64,000 bases of DNA from Citrus sinensis (GCF_022201045.2 NC_068562.1:7050001-7114000); one strand, 5' to 3'. Shown: positions 1 to 12,156, counted from the stretch's first letter. Translations and numbers: made by a program. The notes: generated by a model from the letters alone, not told the origin.

Positions 1-622
1 TTACTCACATTTTGTTATAAACAGCAATGTAATAGATGTCTACTAATACAATCACAGCAGAAAGGCATGACTGATTCAAAATAAGATGGTTTAATAAGCC
101 ATTTAAGATGATTGTCTTTTCCTGTTCTTCTTGCTGCTCCAGTTTTGTGTTAAGATCCCAAAGGTCAAGTTGATTACTCACCCTTTTTCGAGCAAAAAGT
201 CCTCGATATGGAAGAAATAGCTTCTGCAACTCATCATTTGTTGCTGGTCGACCTCCTATAGAAGAAGCTTCTAATTCCTCTGGAATCCCATCAACAAAAG
301 TCAAACACAAATGCATGATACAACCATTCATTTCTTGCTATAAAAGTTACTTGTACTCTAAGGAAATTCAATTCCCTTTTAAGATTAATGATCATGGTGA
401 TGCTGCTGACAATGACACAATGAACAAGATCGAAAAATACTTACGTGGATTCGAGCTATGGTTTCGAACATGAAGGAGGACATATTGCGAGCTTTCGTTC
501 AAGAGATTATCGACTGCCCATTTCACTGCATATTGGCTGCTCTTATCTGCATCTATTGCAACAGCAGTGATTGCATTTGCAGAGCTTTTTTTGGTCTTTG
601 AAAATGATTTAACCAAAGTCAT
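1..622 (-). CDS. USP-domain protein kinase / U-box kinase, 5' end only (partial)
   Basis: The N-terminus of a universal-stress-protein (USP) domain is encoded here. Exon 1 is 622-445, starting at the ATG at 622-620. It ends in a GTAAGT donor in phase 1. Exon 2 is 279-182, followed by a GTGAGT donor; the join keeps the frame and creates a Gln codon. The readable protein has the AVAIDADKSSQYAVKWAVDNLL core of the USP fold and, in exon 2, the LFLPYRGLFARK segment. This arrangement is typical of the plant cytoplasmic kinases with an N-terminal USP domain and, often, a C-terminal U-box E3 domain (PUB35/PUB52 group). The kinase and U-box would lie left of the window, so the subgroup cannot be settled. 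The gene is divergent from the PP2C to its right. Confidence 0.8.
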
Positions 623-2129
623 CCAAAATATCTATTACAAAACCCAAAAATCCATGTAAAGCCAACGTTTTATGCTTGGAATTCAAGATTCTAATACATT
701 AAACTTCCATAAAATTGTCACGGACATCATCACTATGGACTTAAAGGGTAGAATTTCCTTGAAACAATAAAAGAAAAACGATAGTTCTTTTCTTTTCGAA
801 TTTGTTGTACTTATATTCACTTAATTTAGTAAGATTTTGAAGGGAAAAACTAACACATACCCTCTTCAATAACTTATCAAAACTCCTTTTTCTCCTTGTA
901 GTAACCGCTAATAGTGAATCAGCGGGTTTGGTGATCCCACCTTAACCATAACTTCTTAAAATTAATACTCATTGGTTATAGTTAAACAATTTTTTTTTTT
1001 TAGTAGTTATGGTTTCTTTTTGAACTCGAGAGTTTTTAGGAGAGTTATGTAACTTATTACTATAGCTAGCTGTCCTTTTACTTATTTTAGACAACTTATA
1101 TGTCATGCAATTTTTTTTGTATTTTTTATTTTAAAACAGAAAAATTGGTAATATATGTTAATTATAGATTAAAATCATCTTAATAATAGCTTATTTTATT
1201 TCTCTACTCCTAAAATAACCTAAACCCCTCCCCATTAGAATGGTTTAGTGCTTAACTTGGACAAAAGTTCTCTCTTTTTTTTTAAGAGAGTGAGAGAGAA
1301 TCAGAAGGTAAATAGTTTAGAGAAAAAGCCAATTCAACTCATTAAATTCCAATTCGTTGCCAACCATATCCTCAAAAATAAATAAATAAATAACTAAGAT
1401 GTTAAATTTTAAATTAAAAATTTTATCTTTGAGCTACTAAAAATATTCAATAGAATTGTTATCGAGAGGGTTAAAAGTTATTTTAAGAAGTTAAACTTGA
1501 CAATTTTTTTAAATTCACTTTTAAAAAATCATCTTATCCTAAAATAGATTCTGGCGATATTTTTATATATTTTAAATGAACTCAAAAATTATATTTATTT
1601 AATTAAAAAATAAAATCATTAAATTTAAAGAGACTTAGGATACATGCTTCGGGGATTTTTTAAAACTTACCACTTTTATCATTAAAATTTAATACTTATA
1701 ACAACAATTATTTCTAAAACTATAACATTACTAAATTACTCTTAAAACCCTATTTCCATAAACGTATAAGAATTAATGAATGAAATCAAGAAATGAAATG
1801 ACTTCCACTTTTTATTCAATCAAAACGCACTGCACAAGTACACAGCCATTTATATAGTACTGGTTTGATTTATGTCACCTGGTGATTATTCTCACAGCCT
1901 GTCATTCACGGCTGTTTCACCCATTTAGGGTAAGAAAGATCCCTCTTTACAACTTTTTTTTAACCGTTCTGTATGACTTTGAGAAAGAGAGAGATTGTGA
2001 TTTGTGATTTGTGACGCACACAAAACACAACATCAGTTGTAAGAATTGTACAGAGGCTAGCTGTATGTTTGTACAACAGCAAATGCCATTATTGGACTGC
2101 CTGTGACTTGTGACATACCAGACAAGAAG
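623..2129. other. Intergenic spacer between two divergent genes
   Basis: AT-rich DNA with no supportable gene. It contains oligo-A/T runs, an AAAT-type repeat near 1378-1393, and a CT/GA-rich patch near 1270-1300. It must hold the promoter of the USP kinase gene (leftward) and distal promoter of the PP2C (rightward). No repeat family was recognised. Confidence 0.6.
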
Positions 2130-2137
2130 ACACGTGT
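2130..2137. promoter_or_regulatory. G-box / ABRE (ACACGTGT) upstream of the PP2C gene
   Basis: Perfect palindromic ACACGTGT with the CACGTG core bound by bZIP (ABF/AREB) and bHLH factors. It lies about 350 bp upstream of the deduced leader intron of the PP2C. Clade A PP2C genes are known ABA-induced targets of ABF factors. That this copy functions is an inference. Confidence 0.55.
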
Positions 2138-2294
2138 TCCTCTTGTCTCATGAAAAACCAATGAAGTAGTTGTCTTCATGTAAGCAGCTACACTTGAACT
2201 GGCCCCGACCTATAGCAATTTTACTTCTTTATTTATTTATTTTTTTCTTTTGCCCTTTTTGGTTCAATGTCTCACTGAATGATGTAAGATAATT

Positions 2295-2309
2295 ACACGT
2301 ATACGTGTC
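2295..2309. promoter_or_regulatory. Paired ABRE-like motifs (ACACGT and TACGTGTC)
   Basis: Two ACGT-core motifs face each other within 15 bp: ACACGT at 2295-2300 and TACGTGTC at 2302-2309. The second matches the ABRE consensus ACGTGTC. With the G-box about 160 bp upstream this makes at least two ABRE sites, the multiplicity usually needed for an ABA response. Confidence 0.5.
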
Positions 2310-2479
2310 ACCTCAAAGAGTGCATGGTTAAAAAGCATTTCCCACAAACCTTTCTCTCTCTTGCAAGCCTCTAATCCAGGGCAGAGCAAAAAAGAAGCTG
2401 AAGAAAAAAATATCTAGCCTTAAGAGGCTTTGCTGGAGACCTTGTTAGCAACACTCAAAAGTCTCTGCAGTTTCAACTG

Positions 2480-3359
2480 GTAAGTGTTCTGAAATTTATT
2501 TTGTTAACTTTTTATTTATTTGTTTCATTGTCTGCTTCTTCTTCTTCTTCTTTCTTTTTGGCCGGGGGGGGGGGGGGGTTAAAGATCAGATTTTTAGGAT
2601 ACTGAGATGGTAAAAATTGAATCTTTTGATCTGTGTGGACAATTATTCTTGTTGTTGATTATCTGGGGTTTGGTTTTTTATCGGTAGAAAGAGTAAAAAG
2701 GTGAAAAGGACTCGTCTTTCAAGAAAGGCTCATCTGAGTTGCCGTAGATCCAGGAAAACTCGAGTTTAACATGTGAGAAAAAAATAAATAAATAAAGGTT
2801 CAACTTTTTAGGGTTTTTCTTGTGATTATATGTAGGTGTGGTTTTACTTTTTCCTAGGTTCTTCTCATTGCTTCTTTTGCTTTCCCTTGTTGTGTTTTTT
2901 AATCTAAAAGAGGCTTGATTTTGATGGTGTATTTAAGGGTTGTTAATCGCGATAACATTTGGGTAGTCTTGGTTTATTCTTTCTAGGAAAGTTTGGAAGA
3001 ATTTGATTAGTGAAGTCTTAGTTGGCTTTATCTTTGGAAACTCAAGGCTGGTAGTGAATTAGATCTTTAGATGAATTAGATCCATTTTCTGACACCAGAT
3101 CTGATGAAGCTTTGCATCTTGTTCATGTTAACTTATTCCATCTTTAATTTGATCTTGGTAGTGTAATTTTTGGTTAGTGTATGTGGAGGTTTTAAGCAGA
3201 TTGGTGGATCATTGAGGGTTATTACGATGGAAGAGGAGTGGTTAAAAGCTGCTGGCTTTATTTCAAGTTCGTTGCTGGAAGGAGAAGAAGAAGATGAAAA
3301 TTGTTAGATTAATTGTGTGAAATTGGAGAGATTCAGTGGTTATTGTTTTTAGCTTTCAG
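2480..3359 (+). other. Probable intron in the 5' leader of the PP2C gene
   Basis: A strong GTAAGT donor at 2480 and a TTTCAG acceptor ending at 3359, 11 bases before the start codon, suggest an 880-bp leader intron. The intron starts with a CTT-rich stretch and a run of 15 G. Leader introns are common in clade A PP2C genes. No transcript evidence is available here. Confidence 0.55.
2564..2578 (+). repeat. Poly-G tract (15 G)
   Basis: Uninterrupted run of 15 G in an AT-rich leader intron, preceded by a pyrimidine-rich CTT run. The exact length is prone to sequencing error. Confidence 0.9.
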
Positions 3360-3370
3360 TGAGGGGATTG

Positions 3371-5849
3371 ATGGAAGAGATGTCTCCAGCTGTTTCGCTG
3401 ACGCTTAGTTTTAGTAATTCTATGACTGATAATTCAGGACATGCAAACCATGTGGAAATCACACGGCTTAAGTTTGTGACAGATAGAGCAACCTTGTTGT
3501 CGGATTCTAATAAGTTGGCATCGGAAGAATCTAGCCCCAGTGCCAAAGGAAATATTAGCGATAATAATAATGAATTTAACCGGGTGATTTTGTCGGCAGC
3601 AGAAGGAAATGGTGGTCAAGGAGTTGGTTTGCTGAAAATCTTTCCTGAGAGTGGTAGCAGTAGTATTTCCTGTGATGCTGTGATTCTGGAAAATGAGGAC
3701 GATGAAATTCTTTCTGTTATTGCGGACCCAAACGGGATTATCAATGAGGGTTTGGTAGTTTTGGATCCAGGGAAAAGCTTGACAAATTCTGTGGAAATTG
3801 ATAGTGGTCGAATTCTTGCTAAGGCTATTATTTTAGGAGAGTCAAGTGTTGAGCAGGTGCCTACAGCTGAAGTCCTTATTACTCCAGGGAGCCTGGATGC
3901 AAAGACTTGTGATAGATCTGATTTTAAGGCCTCTGCAGTGGTAATTCAGTTGCCTGCTGAGAAAAATATCACTAGAGAGGTTAGCCGGAGTGTCTTCGAG
4001 GTGGACTGTATACCCCTTTGGGGTTCTGTGTCTATACGCGGAAGAAGACCAGAAATGGAGGATGCTGTTGCTATAGTACCTCGTTTCATGAAAATTCCTA
4101 TCAGAATGCTTATTGGTGATCGTGTTATTGATGGAATGAGCCACTGTTTGAATGGCCTAACCAGTCACTTTTTTGGTGTTTATGATGGCCATGGAGGTTC
4201 TCAGGTATAACTGTCCTCCTAGATGTTTCCTTCACTTGTTTGGTCTTTCTTTTCTTTTCTTTTCCCTTTTTTTTTAAGTTTAAATTTCCTCTCCTGATTT
4301 AAATGTTCTTTTGCTTGTGTAATAGACCTCTTCGAGAACATTTGACTAAACTAATTGATTTTTTTCTGTTTTCTTATTATTGATGATGATGATGCTTCAA
4401 TTATGATTGAATGAATCCAATGGGCATGTTCAAATTTTTTTTTTTAATCTTTTTTTTAAATCATCACATTGATGTGGTGGACCATTGAGCATGCTTGACC
4501 AGGATTTTTTAACATGGCAAAGTAGTTTCTAAATTTATGTTTAAACTCCTTATCTATTTGAAGAACTCTGAGTGGTGTGTATGCGCTTCTGTTTTACAAT
4601 TTATTTTTATGTTCCAAATGATCAAATAATCAAATTTCTTAACCATACATATACACAATACATTCTGGTTCTCTTATTTTAGATATTCTTTGTGTTGGAT
4701 GGGTCCAAAATTTTTACTGCTACCATAATTTGGAGAGGTCTCATGCAGGCTGCTAACTATTGTCGTGAGAGAATCCATTTGGCCTTAGCTGAGGAGATTG
4801 GAATCATCAAGAACAATTTAACTGATGAAAGCACAAAGGTGACTCGACAGGGACAATGGGAAAAAACCTTCACCAGTTGTTTTCTTAAGGTTGATGATGA
4901 GATTGGGGGAAAAGCAGGTAGAAGTGTGAATGCTGGTGATGGAGATGCTTCTGAAGTCATTTTCGAGGCTGTTGCCCCAGAAACTGTTGGTTCGACAGCT
5001 GTGGTTGCCTTAGTCTGTTCATCTCATATCATAGTGGCAAACTGTGGTGATTCACGAGCAGTTTTATGTCGTGGCAAAGAGCCCATGGTTTTATCAGTAG
5101 ATCATAAAGTAAAGAAAGTGCTTTTGTTCTGCCATCTTTGCCCCACAGGAATGAAAGCTTGTCTTTAAGACTGTTTCTTTTTTTTTTTTTTTTTCTTTTT
5201 GGGCAGCCAAACAGAGAAGATGAATATGCAAGGATTGAGGCATCTGGAGGCAAGGTCATCCAATGGAATGGGCACCGTGTTTTTGGTGTTCTTGCTATGT
5301 CAAGGTCTATTGGTAGGTTCACTTGATCTTTGACATTGTGTTATTTCTCTGCTTTAAGGAAACTTGGAGATAATTTTTGTTAATAACCTTAAATTCTATT
5401 TGAACATGGAAATTAATTACATATTAAATGCAGTTTTATTAGATTCTTACATCAAGTCATGTTTATTCCTGGAGCAAGTCATGTTTACACATTTTTTGCA
5501 TCTGTATTTCACAGGTGATAGGTACTTGAAACCATGGATCATTCCTGAACCAGAAGTCGTGTTTATTCCGCGCGCAAGAGATGATGAATGCCTTATTTTG
5601 GCAAGTGATGGTTTATGGGACGTCATGACAAATGAGGAAGCTTGTGAAGTTGCACGAAAGCGGATTCTGCTCTGGCACAAAAAGCATGGGGCTCCCCCCC
5701 TTGTGGAAAGGGGAAAAGAAATTGATCCTGCAGCTCAAGCAGCAGCAGAATACCTTTCAATGCTTGCCCTTCAAAAGGGAAGCAAAGATAACATCTCTGT
5801 GATTGTTGTGGACCTGAAAGCTCAAAGGAAGTTCAAGAGCAAATCTTGA
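3371..5849 (+). CDS. HAB1-like: Protein phosphatase 2C, clade A (HAB1/HAB2-like ABA co-receptor)
   Basis: Mg/Mn-dependent Ser/Thr phosphatase that dephosphorylates SnRK2 kinases and is inhibited by PYR/PYL-ABA. Coding exons are 3371-4204, 4749-5108, 5207-5312 and 5515-5849; together they encode 544 residues with all junctions in phase. The start at 3371 gives MEEMSPAV, like the HAB1 N-terminus. Residues 1-215 are the variable N-terminal extension. The catalytic domain starts near W217 with [17 protein letters not shown]272-G276 (DGHGG) is the metal-binding motif. [19 protein letters not shown] and SDGLWDV follow. W418 in [11 protein letters not shown] is in the position of the tryptophan lock that contacts the ABA receptor, which places the protein in clade A. 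The catalytic motifs look intact. Upstream ABRE motifs fit ABA-induced feedback. The 3' end faces RPA49 with about 650 bp between stop codons. Confidence 0.93.
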
Positions 5850-6500
5850 ATAAGGTTCACCTGCCATCTACTTCAAGTCTATACACCTATATATTAGAAT
5901 ATGGTACATCTCATGATGAAATACATATTTTGGTCCATTCCTTTTTCTCATGGGCTTAATGTGTGTACAAGAATAGAATTTAGTATGTGCTGTAGCAAAT
6001 GTATCATCTTAATAACATAATTTACTTAGCATCTGGGTACGCAGCTTGACAACTAAATATCTTTATGTAAATTTAAGCTGTTGCAGTTATAGCTGGTAAG
6101 AGAACTTTATAATGTTGTTTTGAATCTTGTGCAACTTTCATTGAATCGTGCCCTCTTGAACTTCTAGGCTATTGGATCTTTTGATTATGAATAAGAAATA
6201 TAGATGCAGAACTTGTTGATAAGCTTGTTTTCTGTTTACAACTCTCAAAAACATATCAGTTAATGAATAGAAATTACTGAATCAATTCCTTTAACTTGAG
6301 TTTCACAAAACTGACCCATGTCTGCATGATCAAAAAAGATACAACAACATCAGTCCAGATAAAGAAAGCAGCAAAAGAATTCAGACAGGGATGCTGATAT
6401 CTTTTAAGAAATCATAATCAAGTCTTACTTCAAGGATCACCATAAACCAACCCATGTCATCCCATTTGCTATAAAACAACTGTGAAATGAGCTGACCCAT
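5850..6500. other. Convergent 3' region between PP2C and RPA49
   Basis: No gene seen. The stretch must contain the 3' untranslated ends of both convergent genes, and overlapping transcripts are possible. Confidence 0.6.
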
Positions 6501-9500
6501 CTAGCGTCGCCGCCTCTGAATTGCCTTGGGAAATTGGAGAGGGACGGGAAGGGTAGCGTACAGCATGTTTTTCTCGCGTAATAGCTTGCACCCTAACTTC
6601 TCAAAATGGTCTCTCAACTTAAATTCACTCATCCTCAGATCCTTGGCGATATCCGTAGGGTTAGTTCTGAAATCATCAGCATGTAGGGTGAGAACCAAGA
6701 CATAACTAATGAGCAGATGGATTTTGTCATCCGACAGTCTTTTTGATTCTGCATCAGAAAAACTTGTCAAAAACTTCTGGTGCAAAATCTTTGGGATTCT
6801 ATGTTGCTTCGCTGAGGCTCCTCCATCCATGGAATGCTGATCTTTGAACTTCACCAGATGAGTGATGTATGAGAAAATAGATGCCAGTGTCTGCTTCTCT
6901 ACATCATCCTATAAAAATACAAAACAATAGCAGATAAAAAAATATAACACTGTGCAATGCCTAGTCAGTATACAGCAATGCAGGGAAAGTCAGAAGACTA
7001 GGGTTAATGACTGTCTGCCGCCACACACCACTCTATAGCGGTTGCAAGGATTTACACAAAGCTTGTCCAAAGGTTCCTAAAGAATTAACTTTTAGGTCCT
7101 TCAAGTGCTAGGATAATAGCTTTTATATTGTATTACTATATTTAGTACTGAAGAGAGCAATCCCTGATTTCTTACACATTAAAACTTAAGAAGGCCACAT
7201 ATATTGTTATAAGGACCTTAACAACAGGTTTGCAACACATGTTAAGCAGTTCTTACACCCTCACCTGAATTTCCCGCAATTTATGTATTCTGTTGCAAAC
7301 AAAAGATGGGTAAGCATCACTTATCACCTCCGAACCCGCTGACACATGGTTAAAAATATCTTGTACGAAATCCCACTCTCCTTTGAGAATAATTTTATCC
7401 AGAGGATAAGCCTGCTGTGGAGTAGTGGCATTAGCATCATATGGCGGGACATTAAGAACAGTATCAGAAGTGGTACTTTCAAGAGCTTCCTTGTTAATCT
7501 TGACTGACTTCATTTTCAGTGCAAGATCCTTCTGAGATTCAGGATCATTTTCCTTGTTCAGGGCATGCATTTTTTTAGACTGCAATAAGATAGAGAATTT
7601 GTACTTATTAGCAGCTATTACATACTACACTCAACCATAGTCAACCCAACAAATCATTGTATCAAATGACATTACTAAAAGCTTCACCGTACAAAACATT
7701 CATCTTGGTTTTTAACTCCTTCTACAGTCATCTCTCTGTTGATATACTCAACAAAACATTAAACTTGAAAGGAGTGTTTTGGTGGAGAATCTATTAAGGA
7801 TTTCTCTTGGGAGAAAGAATACATCCAGGAAGCCAGCTATAAACATATCAAGTACTCATGAGGCCATTATGTATAATCATGAAAATTGACTGACAGATGC
7901 GAATAGAGGCAGGAGCGAAAATGAAATGAGAGAGCTAGGTGAGAGAATGGCTCATGGCTATTTGCTGGGAGTTGACAGATATGTGATACTAGCATAAAAT
8001 ATAAAACCATGCAAGTTACTTATCCACATTCTACAGTAAGCTGGTATAAGATGTGAAGTTTACAAGGTGATAAAGCTTTGAAGCATTGGCAAAACTAACA
8101 CACCGTGATGGTGATATTTAAGTAGAACCATCCTCTATGCAATAAAATCTACCTAACATCCAACAGCAGAAAGAAAATTTCATCAAATGTGAAAGTAAAA
8201 ATGTATAACCACAAACAATATGTCTTAGATTCGCATTTTAAAGCCAAAGATGATCTGCAATAACTCAAAGACAAGTGCCAGCATATACCTGTCTAAGAGA
8301 CTTCTTTGTTCCATAACGTGTATCAAGCATTGCCTTCATGTTCGCTTGCACTTCTGCAGAGATCTCCCCCTTTCCTGCGTCCTTGTCAGCAACATCTGAC
8401 CCTCTAACTCTTGGCTCCAATCTAAATATCTACAACAATAATAAAACCACATAAATAATCAATCAAATGGTAAAGTACATACCTAATTACATCAAGAAAC
8501 ACTAGTGGGGAACGAAAAAACGAAGACATAACATTGCTCTTGCAAAACAAAACATACCGCATAATCTAAATAAATAAGCTCCACAATATGGTTTATACAT
8601 TAATCCTACTTTATAAATCTAAATGATCCCAAGTCCAATGTAACAAATGCTTAAATAGTTTGCCATTGGTAACTTGAAAACAGATTAAAAACCCCAACAA
8701 AGTAAAGTTCTAACAAGTGAGAGTAAGTATCCGAAAGCAATGTGTATAATACACTTAGGCCAAGTGAAGATACTACCGAACACCAACCAATAACAGGACA
8801 ATTCCCCTCTAAATAGTCCAAATGCTTTACCAATGCCCTGACTAGAGATTCTAGGCAACATCAAGACTGAGTGTTTACAAGCATACCCTCTCTACCAATA
8901 TCAACAATATTCACCATTCCCTTGTTTAAAGCAACATGCAACAAAATGCTACACGTTAACAGAAATAAAAATTCCATCTTTTTCAATTCATTCCCAAACT
9001 CCTTCACCACACAAAACAAAAAGCCCCATGAAAATCCAAGATTTTCACCTTATTAGCAGCAATGGGCACAATCTTCAAAGTCTGGGTATTCCTATCAAGA
9101 ACCCCAACAGCATAGTGACAAAACTGGGGCGCCATGGCCTCACCGGAATAGCTAGTGCCAACATAGTCCACGCTCGAGTCGCGTGGACTGACCACCAACT
9201 CCATCCTCCCAGTTCTGTTCTTCTTCTCATTCATGTTCCTATAAACTCTCACTTTCGGCCGCATTTCTTCATCTGGGTGGTCAACGTCAGGCTTGTAGAT
9301 GGACGGGAAATATCCCACTAGAGGTGGGGCTTTGTTGGGCTGCTCGGGAATGAACTGTACTTTGGCTTTGACTCTCTCCGGCTCAAGCTCTGGCTCTGGC
9401 TGTTCATCAATTGTTGTGTTGGCTTTGTCTTTCTTTCTCTTCTTGTTCTTTTTCTTGGGCCCTTCCGTTTCTTGTTCTTGTTGTGATTCGTGCTCCTTCT

Positions 9501-9528
9501 TAGTACGAGTCTCTTCGTCTTCTCTCAT
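6501..9528 (-). CDS. RPA49: DNA-directed RNA polymerase I subunit RPA49 (A49)
   Basis: Pol I-specific subunit of the A49/A34.5 (POLR1E) family, acting in the nucleolus on rDNA transcription initiation and elongation. Exons on the minus strand are 9528-9049, 8429-8289, 7579-7265 and 6908-6501; all joins are phase 0 and give 447 residues, a normal length for the plant family. The N-terminus is highly charged, with a KKKNKKRKKDK nuclear/nucleolar-type basic patch near residues 25-35. Next come a dimerisation-type domain (VKAKVQFIPEQ to RNTQTLKIVPIA) and the IFRLEPRVRG segment that opens exon 2. The C-terminus (exon 4) has the winged-helix-like region ending in PLQFPKAIQRRRR. The start at 9528 is the only ATG before the conserved domain. 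Upstream DNA has site II (TGGGCY) motifs. Confidence 0.9.
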
Positions 9529-9594
9529 GGTGACTGTTAGCTTTCAGAGAGAAAACGTCTCTAATCTTCTTCTGTCTGAGGTTTTTCTTCCCAT

Positions 9595-9740
9595 TTTAAG
9601 GGTTTTGTGATGTGAGAATGAGATCGTTACTCGAGCAAAATGATTGCTTCGATTACTATGGGCCGTAATCATTCAAGCCCAGCCCATTTTCAAGTCACTA
9701 AGTCCATACAAAATTACTATGGGCCGTAATCATTCAGTCA
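9595..9740 (-). promoter_or_regulatory. RPA49 proximal promoter with site II motifs inside a duplicated block
   Basis: Read on the gene's strand, there are two GGCCCAT motifs (at about 9660 and 9720) and two TGGGCT motifs (about 9677-9687), with an AAACCCTT telo-box-like word near 9600. A 24-bp block containing GGGCCGTAATCATTCA occurs twice (9652-9675 and 9712-9735). Site II and telo-box elements are established features of plant ribosome-biogenesis promoters. That they drive this gene is an inference. Confidence 0.55.
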
Positions 9741-9838
9741 ATTTTCAGTACCTTTTCTTTTCACATAAAATTACTTCAACTATAAAATGAGTCTTTCTAA
9801 ATCCATACAATTATAGAACGGTCCGAAGCTCCCGTCGA

Positions 9839-11804
9839 TATGGATGGCAAAAATATCCACGAGAATAGAGATCTTTGGAGATTTTCTCTATTAAGGGAGG
9901 ACATGAAGATGATTTTATATTTAATTTCTTATTCGAAAAATGAATGAGATAATTTTTTTACTCAGTTTCTTATTCGGGGAAGGAATGAGAATGAAGTAGA
10001 ATCCACATCCCCTACTCATTTCCCCATTTCTTCGTATTCATTTTTTAGTTTTGATTTTATTTTTTAGAATTATTAATAAATGAATAATAAAATTTAAATT
10101 ATATTAAATATTAGTATAAATAACAAATATCAAAATATTGATACAAATCTGCTATAAAAATTTCAAGCCTGCTTAACTAGTTGTAGTCCTGAATTATTAT
10201 TCGACCAAACCTTATTTAAAGACCGTGGCCCAAAACTGTTTTAGATTATGAGTCATATTATTTAAATTATTTTTATTATTTTAGATATGAAACCTGATAT
10301 TATCTTTCAATTTGTCATATCCCTCGAGGAAGAACATGAGGAGTATAAGGTATAAGAGTAAATGCTTTTATTAAAAATATTAATTGTGGTATCTATATCC
10401 ATTTCATTCATTTCATTATTGACATAAAAGTAATTTCTTTTTATCATAGGATTATGAAGATTGACGAAGATAATTATTCTGATTATTTTATATTTTATAC
10501 TGTGATTTTTGTAATGGATTAATATTAGTGTAAGATATATTGTCAAACCTTACTTTTGTTTAAATTTTTATTTTAATATAATTAAATCAAGTTTATAATT
10601 TAAATTTTAAAATGTATCAGTTATTTGACAATTAGGGACCTCTCGATGATCCCCTCTTATTATTTGAGGAGGAGATAGGGATCCCCTCAAATAATTCTAA
10701 TGGAGATAGGGAGAAGATAGGGATATATGCAAAATATTGGGGATGGGTGCAGGGATGTTTAGGGATGGCAGAATAACCCGGACCCGGACGAACCCGGATA
10801 ATCCGGTCCGGGTTGAACCCGTATTGGAATTGAACAAAATGCGGATCCAGATTTAATTTTATGAACCCGGATGATATCCGGACGGGGTCAGGGTTTGGGT
10901 GAACCTGTATATCCGAAACCCGAACCCGAATACCTTTCATTTTAATATTAATTTTTTTAATAATTTTTAATATAAATAGAAAAAAAAGGAAGGAAACAAT
11001 AATGCGCACAGCCGACCCTAATTTTGCAATTCGCATTCCTTTTCTCAATCTCACATCCGCCGGCCGCCAACCATATTTCATTTTCTCTTCATCAAATTAA
11101 GTCGTCGTCGTCATCACTTCAACCATTTTCTCTTCTCTGTGTTCATTATCATCATCAGTTGCTGTGTTCGTTATCATCATCAGTTGCTGTGTTCCTCTTC
11201 TCTGCACTGATGCGACCTCCATTCATTCTCAATCGTTCAACTGTTGCAAAATCGAGTGGATTAGCTTCCACTTCTAAGCCCACATCTGCTTCTCGTTTGT
11301 CATATTCCATGGCGGGGGTTGTCTTTGATGGTATTGCATGGTGAATTTGGGTGGGCCACGGTCTTTGATGCCATTACAATTCAAAATTAATTGTAATTTT
11401 CGTGCATCCACTTCCTATATTAGGTTATTAATTTATTGAATTTTGTTGGTAGTATTTGCAACGCCTTCGTATTAGGGTCTATCTTGTGTACATGCCTGAA
11501 TTTCATGGAAAAAAAAGGTTAATTGGTTTTAATTTGTGATTGCATTGTAGTTTCCAATTTTTTTTTCATTTTTTAATCATAATTCAAAAGACAATCCGGG
11601 TTTCAAACCCGGAATTCAGAAACCTTAATTTTTCCTGGTTGAATCCGGACCAGACCCACATGCAAAAATTCCGGATTTATATTCGGGTCTGGTAAAAGAA
11701 AATGACATATGGGTCCAGAACCGGGAAGGTCGAACCCGAAATCGGACCAAGATTTTGCCATCCTTAAGGATGTTGGCCCCCTCCCCTCCCCATTGCCATC
11801 CTTA
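9839..11804. mobile_element. Outer hAT-type transposon, non-autonomous, carrying a nested hAT
   Basis: The left end reads TATGGATGGCAA and the right end, reverse complemented, TAAGGATGGCAA, a typical plant hAT terminus. A perfect 8-bp target duplication CCCGTCGA flanks it at 9831-9838 and 11805-11812. It is 1,966 bp long but includes a 1,007-bp second hAT plus that element's duplication, so the original was about 950 bp. The interior is AT-rich and shows no transposase. The old end sequences contain GGGGA/TCCCC-rich words. Confidence 0.85.
10760..11766. mobile_element. Inner hAT-type transposon nested in the outer element
   Basis: Ends are TAGGGATGGCA (left) and TAAGGATGGCA (right, reverse complemented). 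The flanking 8-mers GGGATGTT (10752-10759) and AGGATGTT (11767-11774) match at 7 of 8 positions. The subterminal regions are dense in CCCGGA/TCCGGG/GGGTTC words on both sides. This low-complexity composition accounts for the Pro/Asp-rich open frame on the minus strand. The middle (about 11000-11350) is less AT-rich, has a CATCAT-rich stretch and a 25-bp tandem duplication (11138-11162 and 11163-11187), and might be captured host sequence. No transposase domain was seen. Confidence 0.82.
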
Positions 11805-12156
11805 CCCGTCGAGCATAACAATAACCCGAATCGAATATCTATATTTACACTGTAGTCTTGAGTCTATACGATTGTTCGTTGTTTAAAAATCTGCACCAGA
11901 CGCGAGAACGGGTTGTGCCGCCACGTCAATCATAAGCATATGTCGTATTTTACTGAGCGTAGCTTAAAACTTTGCAGTTGTAACATGGCCCAAAGACTCA
12001 AAAGCCCAAGCCCATCCCATCAATTCGTTGAGTTCGGAGCTGGGCTAAACTGATCCACAACTTTTCGCACACCTTTAAAGTCCTCATAGAACCTCGTTTT
12101 GTGAGCATAGTTTTATTGCCCCGATGTACAATTACGAATTCAACTAAATTAAAATA

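Noticed and set aside
10632..11081. 149-codon minus-strand frame rich in Pro, Asp and Arg
   Set aside because: It runs across the boundary of the nested hAT and comes from the low-complexity CCGGAC/GGGTTC subterminal repeats; no domain seen.
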